A stretch of 64,000 nucleotides of DNA from Microbacterium ginsengiterrae (GTDB lineage: Bacteria > Actinomycetota > Actinomycetes > Actinomycetales > Microbacteriaceae): contig NZ_JACHMU010000001.1 of NCBI RefSeq assembly GCF_014205075.1, positions 2,666,001-2,730,000 on the forward strand, in the 5' to 3' direction. A program made the position numbers and the translations under genes. Each line of letters starts with the position of its first letter. Position 1 is the first letter of the stretch. Of this stretch, positions 25,922 through 34,847 are shown piece by piece. The notes beneath the pieces are model-generated. The model was not told the origin of the DNA, searched no databases, and saw nothing but the letters and a program-made list of their open reading frames with translations.

Positions 25922-26671
25922 TCAGCGCTTTCGCCGAGGCGTCCATCCCGATGGCGACGCACCGCTTTCGAACGCACGCTCCTCGTCGGCGGCGGCGGAC
26001 CACCCCTGCGCCGCCCCGATCGTGTCGAAGCCTCCGCGCGCCAGCCGCACGCCGACGTCCTCGTGGTGCATGCGCGGTGCCCCACCCCGGCGCACCGAGG
26101 CGCGCACGCTCCACGCATCATCGGCGTAGCCGCCGCCGCGGAACACACGGTAGTCGTCGTAGCGAGCGGGGTCCAACAGGTCCCAGCACCACTCCCAGAC
26201 GTTGCCGAGGGTGTCGAACAGTCCGTTGAGGTTCGGGTGCTTGCCGCCGACCGGCTGCGGCGCGGCGACGCCGTCCGCGGCCGTCCACGCGATGTCCGCC
26301 AGCGGACCGTAATGCGGGCCGGTCGATCCCGCCCTGCACGCGTACTCCCACTCGGCTTCCGTCGGCAGCCGGTACCCGTCGCTGTCGACGTGCCAGGACA
26401 CGTCCTCGCCGTCGAACGTGTATGCCGGGTCCAGGCCTTCCCACTCGGACGCCGCGTTGCACAGATGCACGGCACGCAGCCAGCTGAGGTCGGAGGCAGG
26501 CCGGTCGGGATGCCGGGCCGCGACGCCGAGCACCTCGGCGAGCTGCTCCTCGGTCACGGGATAGACGCCGATCTCGAAGCTGTCGAGATCCACCGTTCGC
26601 CGAGTGCGGCGGCGTGCGTCGTGCATGGTCACACGGCCCGAGGGGATCCGCGCCATCTGGATGTCGCTCAT
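25922..26671 (-). CDS. SUMF1/FGE-domain protein lacking the active-site cysteines
   Basis: The 249-residue protein has the formylglycine-generating-enzyme fold: M-A-R-I-P-S-G, E-I-G-V-Y-P-V-T, Y-R-L-P-T-E-A-E-W-E-Y-A-C-R-A-G, G-L-F-D-T-L-G-N-V-W-E-W-C-W-D and F-R-G-G-G-Y. In true FGE the region after R-G-G-S-W carries the copper-binding cysteines; here the text is A-D-D-A-W-S-V-R-A-S, with no cysteine. It is therefore unlikely to make formylglycine and more like the SUMF1-fold proteins of unknown or ergothioneine-type chemistry. Its ATG overlaps the upstream YczE-type gene stop. Confidence 0.82.
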   Translation of the reverse strand: MSDIQMARIPSGRVTMHDARRRTRRTVDLDSFEIGVYPVTEEQLAEVLGVAARHPDRPASDLSWLRAVHLCNAASEWEGLDPAYTFDGEDVSWHVDSDGYRLPTEAEWEYACRAGSTGPHYGPLADIAWTAADGVAAPQPVGGKHPNLNGLFDTLGNVWEWCWDLLDPARYDDYRVFRGGGYADDAWSVRASVRRGGAPRMHHEDVGVRLARGGFDTIGAAQGWSAAADEERAFESGASPSGWTPRRKR

Positions 26672-27294
26672 CTCGGCACGGTCTCCGTGCGAGCGGGGAG
26701 ACGGATGTCGAAGATCCGCATGAAGAACTGGCACAGAGGTCCCACCAGCAAGGCGAACGCCACCGTCCCGACTCCGACGGTGCCCCCGAGCGCCCAGCCG
26801 ATGGCGACCACGACGACCTCGATCCCCGTCCGGACGATCCAGATCGGCCAGCCGGTCCTCGCATGCAGCCCCGTCATCAGACCGTCACGGGGGCCCGGTC
26901 CGAATCGGGCACCGATGTACAGACCGGTCGCGGCGGAGAGGATGAGCAGGCCGGCGACGAAGAACAGCACTCCCACCCAGAGCGGGGCATCCGCAGGAAT
27001 GACGAGCAGACCCACATCCGCCGACGGTCCGACCAGGAGCGCGTTGAGCAGGGTGCCGATGCCGTATCTCTGACGGAGCGGGAGCCACAGCAGGAGCACG
27101 ACGACGCTGATGAGGATCGTGATGACGCCGAACGTGAGCGGGACGTGATGCGAGATGCCCTGCGACAGGACGTCCCACGGGGCGGCACCGATCCCGCCGC
27201 GCACCATGAAGGCGATCCCGATCCCGTAGAGGAACAGGCCGACGAGCAGTTGCGCGATCCGGCGCGGAAGCCGCCGACCGCGCATGCGGCTCAC
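26668..27294 (-). CDS. YczE/YitT-type integral membrane protein
   Basis: The 208-residue protein has five or six hydrophobic helices, with the family's G-I-G-A-A-P-W-D-V-L-S-Q-G-I and G-P-R-D-G-L-M-T-G-L segments. Function of these proteins is unknown; some are next to transporters or regulators. I place the start at GTG 27294, which overlaps the upstream stop as GTGA; ATG 27285 is an alternative three codons later. Its stop overlaps the SUMF1 gene start, so three genes here are linked by four-base overlaps. Confidence 0.78.
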   Translation of the reverse strand: MSRMRGRRLPRRIAQLLVGLFLYGIGIAFMVRGGIGAAPWDVLSQGISHHVPLTFGVITILISVVVLLLWLPLRQRYGIGTLLNALLVGPSADVGLLVIPADAPLWVGVLFFVAGLLILSAATGLYIGARFGPGPRDGLMTGLHARTGWPIWIVRTGIEVVVVAIGWALGGTVGVGTVAFALLVGPLCQFFMRIFDIRLPARTETVPR

Positions 27295-28043
27295 TGCGGC
27301 GTCCGTTCGACCCAGGTGGGGTACTTCGCCGTGCGCCCGTCTCCGGAGGATGTCCGGGTGATCCGTCGACGCATCCACGGGCCGACATGCTGACGGTAGT
27401 AGGCCATTCCGGCGGTCCCCGCTCCGCGCTCCGCCGGAGACCACCATTCGGCCGGCGGCTCGTACCCGAGGGCGTGCAGCACTCGCGCGGCGACCCTGTG
27501 GTGCCCGTTCGAATTCATGTGCAGCCGGTCGTCCGACCAGTAGGCGCCTGTCGAGAGCTCTCGGTCGGGCCAGTTGAGGGCGCGCACGACGTCCGGTCGA
27601 TCGGCCACTCGGCGCAGCACCGCCGCGGAGAGCGCGTCGCCTCGGCGTTGGATGAGCGACCCCATCGGCAACTGTCCCGAGGGGTTCGCGCCGGACAGCA
27701 GGATGAGGGTGACCCCTTCCTCGTCGCATCGGCGGAGGACGCGGCTGAACGTGTCGGCGATGTGCTCGATGTCCGCCCTCGGCCGCAGCATGTCGTTGCC
27801 ACCGCCGTTGAAGGACAGGTGCGTCGGGCCGAGGGCCAATGCCGGCTCCAGCTGCTCCTCCACGATGGGCCACGCGAGTTTTCCGCGGATCGCGAAGTTC
27901 GCATACTGGATCGGATGCCCCGCGGCATCCGCCCAACCCTGCGCGGCGATGTCCGCCCATCCGCGGACCCGACCATCAGGCAACTCGTCGCCGACGCCCT
28001 CGGAGAACGAATCGCCGATCGCCACGAACCTCACACCAGTCAC
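27291..28043 (-). CDS. SGNH/GDSL-family hydrolase
   Basis: The 250-residue protein has the SGNH blocks: G10-D11-S12-F-S-E-G with nucleophile S12, an I-R-G-K-L glycine block, G-G-N-D at 81-84, and a C-terminal D-R-L-H-M-N-S-N-G-H containing the Asp/His pair. The family includes esterases, lipases and carbohydrate acetyl-esterases. No signal peptide is present, so a cytoplasmic role is likely. The last 50 residues are basic and tryptophan-rich. Starts at GTG; overlaps the YczE-type gene. Confidence 0.88.
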   Translation of the reverse strand: MTGVRFVAIGDSFSEGVGDELPDGRVRGWADIAAQGWADAAGHPIQYANFAIRGKLAWPIVEEQLEPALALGPTHLSFNGGGNDMLRPRADIEHIADTFSRVLRRCDEEGVTLILLSGANPSGQLPMGSLIQRRGDALSAAVLRRVADRPDVVRALNWPDRELSTGAYWSDDRLHMNSNGHHRVAARVLHALGYEPPAEWWSPAERGAGTAGMAYYRQHVGPWMRRRITRTSSGDGRTAKYPTWVERTPQ

Positions 28044-28077
28044 CGCCCCAGCCTATTCCTGTCCTGGAGAACGGGCG

Positions 28078-29427
28078 TCACCGGTCGTCGAGCGGTTGAC
28101 CTCGCCGATCGACGAGGCCCCACGCGGCCACGGCACCGGTGACGAAGAAGGCGGCGAACACGACGAACAGCAACGGGGCTCCACCGACTCCCAGCAGCAC
28201 GGGAACGAGCAGAGGGGCGATGATCGATGCGATCCGGCCGACCCCTGCCGCCCATCCCGAGCCCGTCCCGCGCAGCGATGTGGGATAGATCTCCGGGGTG
28301 ACGGCGTACAACGCCCCCCACGCGCCGAGATTGAAGAACGACAGCGCCATGCCGGACCCGATGATCGCGGCATCGCCGCTCGCCGTGCCGAACAGGACGG
28401 CCGAGACCGCCGAACCGACGAGGAACACCGACAGGGTCAGTGGCCTCCCCCACACCTCGATGAGCCAGGCGGCGACGGCATAGCCCGGCAGCTGCGCGAG
28501 TGTGATCACGAGGGTGAAACCGAAGGAGCGGACGAGATCGTACCCCGCGTCGACGAGGATGCTGGGGATCCAGATGAACGCACCGTAGTAGGCGAAGTTC
28601 ACGCAGAACCAGACGAGCCAGATGCTCAGGGTGCGCAGGCGGAACTCCGCCGACCAGAGGGAGCGCAGGCGCGCACCGGCGGAGGCGGCGATGACCGCGG
28701 CGGGGGCGGCGACCGACGACGTTGGTGCGGCGGCGATGCCGGCATCCGATTCGAAGGCCGCCACGATCCGTTCCGCCTCGTCCGCTCTGCCGCGCGAGGC
28801 GAGCCAGCGGGGCGACTCCGGAAGGCCCCAGCGCACGAAGAGTGCGTAGGCGGCTGGTATGGCGCCGAGCACGAACGCCCAGCGCCAGCCGTCCGCGGAG
28901 GCGGGGATCACGAAGAACCCGATCAGGGCCGCGGCGGTCCAGCCGACAGCCCAGAACGCCTCGAGGATGACGATGAGACGTCCGCGGATGCGTGCCGGCG
29001 CGAACTCACTGACGTACGTCGAGGCGACCGGCAGTTCGGCGCCGAGACCGAGGCCGACGAGGAAGCGCAGCACCAGGAGGATCGCCACGCCACCGGCCAG
29101 CGCACTCGCGCCGGTGGCGAGTCCGTACACGAGAAGCGTGATGGCGAACACCTGTCGGCGTCCGAAGCGGTCGGCGAGCAGGCCGCCGAGGCTCGCCCCG
29201 AGCGCCATTCCGATGAAGCCGACGGAGGCGATCCATCCGCTTTCGGTCTTCGAGATGTCCCACTGCTGTGCGAGCGCGGCGAGGATGAACGAGATCAGCC
29301 CGACATCCATGGCATCCAGCGCCCAGCCGATGCCGGAACCGGTGAGGAGGCGCCGGTGACGACGGGTGAACGGGAGGCGGTCGAGGCGACCGGAGAGCGT
29401 CGATGGACGCGTGGCGTCCGTGTTCAT
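28078..29427 (-). CDS. MFS transporter, sugar/aromatic-acid porter type
   Basis: The 449-residue protein has twelve helices and two MFS signatures: D-A-M-D in helix 1 and L-L-A-D-R-F-G-R-R-Q between helices 2 and 3, plus E-F-A-P-A-R-I-R-G-R after helix 4 and P-E-S-P-R-W-L before the central loop. These fit the sugar-porter/aromatic-acid symporter groups. An alanine-rich loop lies in the middle. The start overlaps the stop of the luciferase-like gene (ATGA), suggesting the transporter feeds that oxidoreductase. Confidence 0.87.
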   Translation of the reverse strand: MNTDATRPSTLSGRLDRLPFTRRHRRLLTGSGIGWALDAMDVGLISFILAALAQQWDISKTESGWIASVGFIGMALGASLGGLLADRFGRRQVFAITLLVYGLATGASALAGGVAILLVLRFLVGLGLGAELPVASTYVSEFAPARIRGRLIVILEAFWAVGWTAAALIGFFVIPASADGWRWAFVLGAIPAAYALFVRWGLPESPRWLASRGRADEAERIVAAFESDAGIAAAPTSSVAAPAAVIAASAGARLRSLWSAEFRLRTLSIWLVWFCVNFAYYGAFIWIPSILVDAGYDLVRSFGFTLVITLAQLPGYAVAAWLIEVWGRPLTLSVFLVGSAVSAVLFGTASGDAAIIGSGMALSFFNLGAWGALYAVTPEIYPTSLRGTGSGWAAGVGRIASIIAPLLVPVLLGVGGAPLLFVVFAAFFVTGAVAAWGLVDRRGQPLDDR

Positions 29428-30446
29428 GCGAGGAGCTCGCGGACGCGGGGAATGACCTCCGTGCCGTACAGCTCGATGCTGCGCATCATCTCGTCGTGCC
29501 CGATGGGCCCCGAGGCGTACTTCAGATCGAATCGAGAGACGCCGAGGGTGCGCATGGTGTCGGCGATCTTCTGCGCGACACGCTCCGGGGAACCCGCATA
29601 CACCGCACCGGCCGGGCCGACATCGTTCTGGAACCGCGCACGGCTGTAGGGCGGCCAGCCCCGCTCCCGTCCGATGGTGTTGTTCATGGACTCGAAACCG
29701 GGGTAGGCGGCCTCCCAGGCCTCCTCGTCCGTTGCCGCGATGTGCCCAGGGGAATGCACAGCGATCGGATGCGCCTGCGTACCCAACGTGGCGACGGAGC
29801 GGTGATAGAGCTCGACGAGCGGGGCGAAACGGGCCGCCGGACCGCCGATGATGGCGAGCATCAGCCCCAGGCCGTGCCTGGCGACCCTGAGGACCGACTC
29901 GGGGCTTCCGCCGACACCGACCCAGGTGCGCAGACCGTTCTCCGTCTTCGGGAAGACGTCGGCGTTCTCGAGGGCGGGGCGCATGGTCCCCGACCAGGTC
30001 ACCGGCTGTTCCTTGAGCAGCTCGACGAAGAGGTCCAGCTTCTCCTCGAACAGGGCCTCGTAGTCGCGCAGGTCATAGCCGAACAGGGGGAACGATTCGA
30101 CGAACGAACCCCGTCCCAGCACGACCTCTGCGCGTCCGCCGGAGACGGCGTCCAGCGTCGCGAAGCGCTCGAAGACCCGCACGGGGTCATCGGACGACAG
30201 GACGGTGACGGCCGTTCCCAGTCGGATGCGCGACGTGCGGCCGGCGATCGCGGCGAGGACGATCTCCGGCGCCGAGACGGCGAACTCCGCGCGATGATGC
30301 TCGCCCACGCCGAAGAAGTCGATTCCGACGCTGTCTGCGAGCTCCGCCTGCGCGACGACGTTGCGAATGGTCTGCGCTGCGGTGAGGGGCCGTCCGGCGG
30401 CATCCCGAGAGATGTCGCCGAAGGTGTCGAGGCCGAATTCGATCAC
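29424..30446 (-). CDS. Luciferase-like (LLM) flavin-dependent oxidoreductase
   Basis: The 340-residue protein is a TIM-barrel LLM enzyme: I-D-F-F-G-V-G-E-H-H-R near residue 45, R-I-R-L-G-T-A-V-T-V-L-S-S-D-D-P-V-R-V, and G-R-A-E-V-V-L-G-R-G-S-F. Members use reduced flavin (FMNH2 or F420) to oxidise or reduce substrates. No substrate can be assigned. It starts at GTG seven bases after the DUF885 stop and overlaps the MFS gene, forming an oxidoreductase-transporter pair. Confidence 0.88.
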   Translation of the reverse strand: MIEFGLDTFGDISRDAAGRPLTAAQTIRNVVAQAELADSVGIDFFGVGEHHRAEFAVSAPEIVLAAIAGRTSRIRLGTAVTVLSSDDPVRVFERFATLDAVSGGRAEVVLGRGSFVESFPLFGYDLRDYEALFEEKLDLFVELLKEQPVTWSGTMRPALENADVFPKTENGLRTWVGVGGSPESVLRVARHGLGLMLAIIGGPAARFAPLVELYHRSVATLGTQAHPIAVHSPGHIAATDEEAWEAAYPGFESMNNTIGRERGWPPYSRARFQNDVGPAGAVYAGSPERVAQKIADTMRTLGVSRFDLKYASGPIGHDEMMRSIELYGTEVIPRVRELLA

Positions 30447-30453
30447 AGGAGGA

Positions 30454-32130
30454 TCACTTCTTCAGGAGTGCGGAGCGCAACGTGTCGAGGCCGACACCGC
30501 CGAGGTCGAGCGCCTGCTTGTGGAAGCGCTTGATGTCGAAGGCGCCGCCCTCACGGGCACGGTAGTCATCGCGAACCTGTTCCCAGATGCGCTGGCCGAC
30601 CTTGTACGACGGGGCCTGACCGGGCCAGCCGAGGTAGCGGTTGACCTCGAACTGGACGAACTCGTCGGACATGTTCACGTTCCGGCGCATGAAGTCGAGG
30701 GCCGTGTCGGCATCCCAGATCCCTTCGCCGTCCAGACTCGGCTTGCCGAGGTGGACACCGATGTCGAGAACGACGCGGGCGGCGCGCATGCGCTGGCCGT
30801 CGAGCATGCCGAGGCGGTCGGCGGGGTCGTCGAGGTAGCCCAGCTGTTGCATGAGGCGCTCTGCGTACAGCGCCCACCCCTCGGCGTGGCCGGAGGTACC
30901 GGCGAGCAGGCGGCGCCACGAGTTCAACTCGGCGCGGTTGTACACGGCCTGGGCGATCTGCAGATGATGCCCGGGGACGCCCTCGTGGTAGACCGTCGTG
31001 AGCTCACGCCAGGTGTCGAACTCGGTGACCCCCTCCGGCACAGACCACCACATGCGACCGGGGCGGGAGAAGTCGTCCGTCGGTCCCGTGTAGTAGATCC
31101 CGCCCTCCTGGGTGGGGGCGATCATGCACTCGATGGTGCGGATCTTCTCCGGGATGTCGAAGTGGGTGGCCGCGAGTTCTGCGACCGCCCGATCACTCGT
31201 CTCCTGCATCCAACGCTGGAGCGCCTCGGTGCCGTGGAGTTTGCGCGCCGGGTCGGCTTCGAGATGAGCGACGGCCTCCTCGACAGTGGAGCCGGGAAGG
31301 ATCTCATGCGCGATCGCCGTCTGCTCGGCGACCATCCGATCGAGCTCCTCGCGACCCCACTCGTACGTCTCGTCGAGATCGATCTTCGCCCCGAGGAAGC
31401 GCCGCGAGTGCAGGGCGTACAGGTCACGGCCGACGGCGTCGACCTCGGATGCCGCAGGTGCGAGAGACCCGGTGAGGAAGTCGCGGAGCTGATCGTATGC
31501 CACACGCGCCGCCGCTGCGCTGTCGGCCAGGTCACGCGCGAGCGATGCGGGCAGACCGCCCTCGTCGGGCGCGGCACCTGCCACGAATGACGCGAAGAAG
31601 CCGTCGTCCGCCGTGTAGCGCACGATCTGTCCGGCCACTTCTTGTACCTGTCGACGGGCGGGGACGACACCCTCGTCGATGCCCTCGCGCAGTGTCGCCG
31701 TGTAACCGCGGAGCGCGTCGGGGATCGCTGCGAGCCTGCGGGCGATCACAGCCCAGTCGTCGACCGTCGAGGTGGGCATCAGGTCGTACACCTGGCGCAC
31801 GTCCTGCGCCGCGGAGGCGATCACGTTCAGGTCGCGCAGATGCCAGCGCGCGGCGTCGAACTCGAGCTCGAGGTCGAGCTCGCTCAGCAGGTCGGTCTTG
31901 GTGACATCGTCGATCGCGTCGGCCGGAGTGAGCGCGGCGAGCTCCGCGCGGGTCTTCCGGACGGCGGCGACGTAGCGCTCGTGCCCCTCAGGGCTGAGGT
32001 CCCCGTACCGATCGTTGGCCTCATCGCGCCCGATGTAGGTGCCGAGCGTCGGATCGAGTTCTGCGAGCTCATCGACCCATCTGTCGGCGACGGCATCGAT
32101 GGCTGTGGGGGTCCGCGGGCTTTCGGTCAT
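30454..32130 (-). CDS. DUF885 zinc-dependent peptidase-like protein
   Basis: The 558-residue protein is of the DUF885 family, all-helical and related to zinc carboxypeptidases. The metal site is H-E-G-V-P-G-H-H-L-Q (around residue 380), followed by G-H-A-E-G-W-A-L-Y-A-E-R, which supplies the third ligand. No signal peptide. Physiological substrate unknown. A TACGCT -10 lies seven bases before the ATG, so the mRNA is probably leaderless, even though polA ends only 35 bases upstream. Confidence 0.87.
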   Translation of the reverse strand: MTESPRTPTAIDAVADRWVDELAELDPTLGTYIGRDEANDRYGDLSPEGHERYVAAVRKTRAELAALTPADAIDDVTKTDLLSELDLELEFDAARWHLRDLNVIASAAQDVRQVYDLMPTSTVDDWAVIARRLAAIPDALRGYTATLREGIDEGVVPARRQVQEVAGQIVRYTADDGFFASFVAGAAPDEGGLPASLARDLADSAAAARVAYDQLRDFLTGSLAPAASEVDAVGRDLYALHSRRFLGAKIDLDETYEWGREELDRMVAEQTAIAHEILPGSTVEEAVAHLEADPARKLHGTEALQRWMQETSDRAVAELAATHFDIPEKIRTIECMIAPTQEGGIYYTGPTDDFSRPGRMWWSVPEGVTEFDTWRELTTVYHEGVPGHHLQIAQAVYNRAELNSWRRLLAGTSGHAEGWALYAERLMQQLGYLDDPADRLGMLDGQRMRAARVVLDIGVHLGKPSLDGEGIWDADTALDFMRRNVNMSDEFVQFEVNRYLGWPGQAPSYKVGQRIWEQVRDDYRAREGGAFDIKRFHKQALDLGGVGLDTLRSALLKK

Positions 32131-32137
32131 GAACTTC

Positions 32138-32143
32138 AGCGTA
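32138..32143 (-). promoter_or_regulatory. Leaderless promoter -10 (DUF885 gene)
   Basis: TACGCT on the minus strand ends seven bases before the ATG at 32130. It lies within the 35-base gap after polA, giving the DUF885 gene its own promoter. Confidence 0.5.
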
Positions 32144-32165
32144 GCGCCGCCCGCTCACGCACGGA

Positions 32166-34802
32166 CTAGTGCGCCGCCTCGTTCCAGTCCCGTCCGCGTC
32201 CCACCTGCACATCAAGAGGGACCGAGAGGTCGGCGGCTCCCGCCATCTGCGTGCGGACGATCTGCTCAGCCGCATCCCACTCCCCCGGGGCCACCTCGAC
32301 CACGAGTTCGTCGTGGATCTGGAGCAGCACGCGCGAGCGCAGCCCCGCCTCGCGGAGATCGGCGTGGATGCGGAAGAGGGCGATCTTCATCACGTCAGCG
32401 GCGCTGCCCTGGATCGGCGCGTTCAGCGCCGCCCGCTCGGCATTCTCACGCAGCACACGGTTGGGGCTGGACAGATCGGGGAACGGACGTCGGCGGCCGA
32501 AGATCGTCTCGGTGTAGCCGACCTCCTTCGCCGCGATGACCGATGCCCGCAGGTAATCGCGCACCGCGCCGAACCGGGCGAAGTACTCGAGCATGAGCTG
32601 CTTGGCCTCCGACTGCTCGATGCGCAACTGCTTGGACAGGCCGAAGGCGCTGAGGCCGTACACGAGCCCGTACGACATCGCCTTGACCTTGGTGCGCATC
32701 GCAGAGGTGACGTCCTCCGGCTCCACGCCGAACACGCGGGCGCCGACGAAACGGTGGAGGTCCTCACCGGAGTTGAACGCCTCGATCAGACCTTCGTCGC
32801 CGGAGAGGTGCGCCATGATGCGCATCTCGATCTGCGAGTAGTCCGCCGTGAGCAGGGTCTCGTACCCGTCTCCGACCTGGAAGGCACTGCGGATGCGACG
32901 TGATTCCTCGGTGCGGACCGGGATGTTCTGCAGATTCGGATCCGTGCTCGACAGGCGGCCGGTCTGGCTTCCCGTCTGGACGTAGGTCGTGTGGACACGG
33001 TGGTCATCCTTGATGGCCGTGTCCAGCGATTCGATGATCTGACGGAGCTTCGTCGCCTCCCGGTACTGCAGCAGCAGATTCAGGAACGGATGCGGATTGC
33101 TCTCCTGCAGGTCGGCGAGAACGGCGGCATCGGTGGAGTAGCCGGTCTTCGTCTTGCGCGTCTTGGGCAGCTGCAGTTCTTCGAACAGCACCTCCTGCAG
33201 CTGCTTGGGCGAGCCGAGGTTGAACTCCCGGCCGACGATGGCGAAGGACTCCGCCGCGAGAGCATCCGTGCGCGTGAGCAGCTCTGCGGAGAACGTGGAG
33301 AGGACGTCGTGGGACACGGCGACACCGGCCAGCTCCATGTCGGCGAGCGTGAGCAGCGTCGGAAGCTCGATGTCGGTGAGGACGGTGGCGACGGACTCCG
33401 GGAGATCTTCACGCAGGGCATCGGCCGTGCGCCGGATGAACCATGCCTCCTGAGACGGCGTCGCCCCTTCGGTCTCGGGGACGAGCTGGGTCGGGTCGGC
33501 CACGGGGAGCTTCTCGCCGAGATAGCGATCGACGAGGTGCGAGAGGGTCTTGTCCGGAAGGCTCGGACGCAGCAGCCAGCCGGCGAGCAGGGTGTCGTAC
33601 GAGAGCCCGCCCAGTCGGATTCCGGCGCGGCGGAGTGCCTTCACCTGTGTCTTCGCGTCGTTGAAGATCTTCTTCGCATCGTCCGACTCGAGCCACGGAC
33701 GCAGCGCGTCAGCGACGTCGTCGGACCAGTCCGTCTCCCGAAGCTCGGTGAGGCTCGCCACACCGATGCGCGAGACCTCTCCGCCCGCGGTGACGACGGA
33801 CACGGCGAGTTCGTCATCGGCGCTCTCCAACCATACCGCGAGCTCTGCGGCGGGGACCTGGACGGGGGTCGGGAGCACGACGGCCGGCTCGTCGGAGGTC
33901 GGGTCCTCCCCTGTTCCGACCGCGTCGAAGACGCGCGGGAGGAGGGTGCGGAACTCGAGGCGGGCGAAGATGTCCCTGATGGCCTGGACGTCGGCGGGTG
34001 CCACGACGAGGTCGGCGGGTGCCACGGGGAGTTCGACGTCGTCGAGGAGACGGTTGAGCTTGCGGTTGCGCCGCACGTCTTCGATGTGCTCGCGGAGGTT
34101 GCCGCCGACGACGCCCTTGATCTCTTCGGCGCGCGCGAGCAGCTCGTCGAGCGAACCGAACTGCGTCAGCCACTTGACGGCGGTCTTCTCTCCAACCTTC
34201 GGGACGCCGGGAAGGTTGTCGCTGGTCTCGCCGACGAGCGCGGCGATGTCGGGGTATTGCTCCGGACGGACACCGTAGCGCTCCTGCACGGTGACGGGGT
34301 CGTAGCGCTTGAGCTGGGACACGCCCTGGACGGAGGGGTACAGCAGCGTCACCTGGTCGTTGACGAGCTGGATCGTGTCGCGGTCGCCGGAGACGACGAG
34401 GACGTCGTAGCCCTCCTGCGAGCCCTGCTTGGCGAGGGTGGCGAGGATGTCATCGGCCTCGATCCCCTCTTTCGTCAGGACGGGGATGGACATCGCAGCC
34501 AGGCACTCCTGGAGCAGCGGGATCTGTCCGCGGAACTCCTGCGGGGTCTCGGACCTCGTCGCCTTGTACTCCGGGTACTCGTCGGTGCGGAACGAGTGGC
34601 GCGACGTGTCGAAGGCGATCGCCATGTGCGTCGGCTGCTCGGCCTTGATGAGGTTCACAAGCATCGAGAGGAAGCCGTAGATGGCGTTCGTGTGCTGGTT
34701 GTCCTTGGTCGTGAAGTTCTCGACCGGGAGCGCGAAGAACGCGCGGTAGGCGAGCGAATGGCCGTCGACGACCATGAGGGTAGGCTTTGCGGAGTCCGTC
34801 AC
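32166..34802 (-). CDS. polA: DNA polymerase I
   Basis: The 878-residue protein has an N-terminal 5'-3' exonuclease domain (V-V-D-G-H-S-L-A-Y-R-A-F-F, G-I-E-A-D-D-I-L-A, V-S-G-D-R-D) and a C-terminal polymerase domain with motif A D-Y-S-Q-I-E-M-R, motif B K-A-M-S-Y-G-L-V-Y-G and motif C I-H-D-E-L-V. The middle proofreading domain lacks the D-T-E-T carboxylates and the usual N-x-K-x-D site, so no 3'-5' exonuclease is expected, as in other actinobacteria. GTG 34802 lies six bases after a TAGGCT -10 and fits a leaderless start; GTG 34808 is an alternative. Confidence 0.94.
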   Translation of the reverse strand: MTDSAKPTLMVVDGHSLAYRAFFALPVENFTTKDNQHTNAIYGFLSMLVNLIKAEQPTHMAIAFDTSRHSFRTDEYPEYKATRSETPQEFRGQIPLLQECLAAMSIPVLTKEGIEADDILATLAKQGSQEGYDVLVVSGDRDTIQLVNDQVTLLYPSVQGVSQLKRYDPVTVQERYGVRPEQYPDIAALVGETSDNLPGVPKVGEKTAVKWLTQFGSLDELLARAEEIKGVVGGNLREHIEDVRRNRKLNRLLDDVELPVAPADLVVAPADVQAIRDIFARLEFRTLLPRVFDAVGTGEDPTSDEPAVVLPTPVQVPAAELAVWLESADDELAVSVVTAGGEVSRIGVASLTELRETDWSDDVADALRPWLESDDAKKIFNDAKTQVKALRRAGIRLGGLSYDTLLAGWLLRPSLPDKTLSHLVDRYLGEKLPVADPTQLVPETEGATPSQEAWFIRRTADALREDLPESVATVLTDIELPTLLTLADMELAGVAVSHDVLSTFSAELLTRTDALAAESFAIVGREFNLGSPKQLQEVLFEELQLPKTRKTKTGYSTDAAVLADLQESNPHPFLNLLLQYREATKLRQIIESLDTAIKDDHRVHTTYVQTGSQTGRLSSTDPNLQNIPVRTEESRRIRSAFQVGDGYETLLTADYSQIEMRIMAHLSGDEGLIEAFNSGEDLHRFVGARVFGVEPEDVTSAMRTKVKAMSYGLVYGLSAFGLSKQLRIEQSEAKQLMLEYFARFGAVRDYLRASVIAAKEVGYTETIFGRRRPFPDLSSPNRVLRENAERAALNAPIQGSAADVMKIALFRIHADLREAGLRSRVLLQIHDELVVEVAPGEWDAAEQIVRTQMAGAADLSVPLDVQVGRGRDWNEAAH

Positions 34803-34808
34803 TCTCAC

Positions 34809-34814
34809 AGCCTA
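34809..34814 (-). promoter_or_regulatory. Leaderless promoter -10 (polA)
   Basis: TAGGCT on the minus strand ends six bases before GTG 34802. The GTG directly adjoining the hexamer (34808) would lie upstream of a normal transcription start. Confidence 0.55.
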
Positions 34815-34847
34815 ACGAGGACGGCAGACACCCGCTGAGGAGGATCC

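Noticed and set aside
27574..29649. Plus-strand 691-codon frame opposite the SGNH, MFS and LLM genes
   Set aside because: Low-complexity charged product, antisense to three well supported genes.
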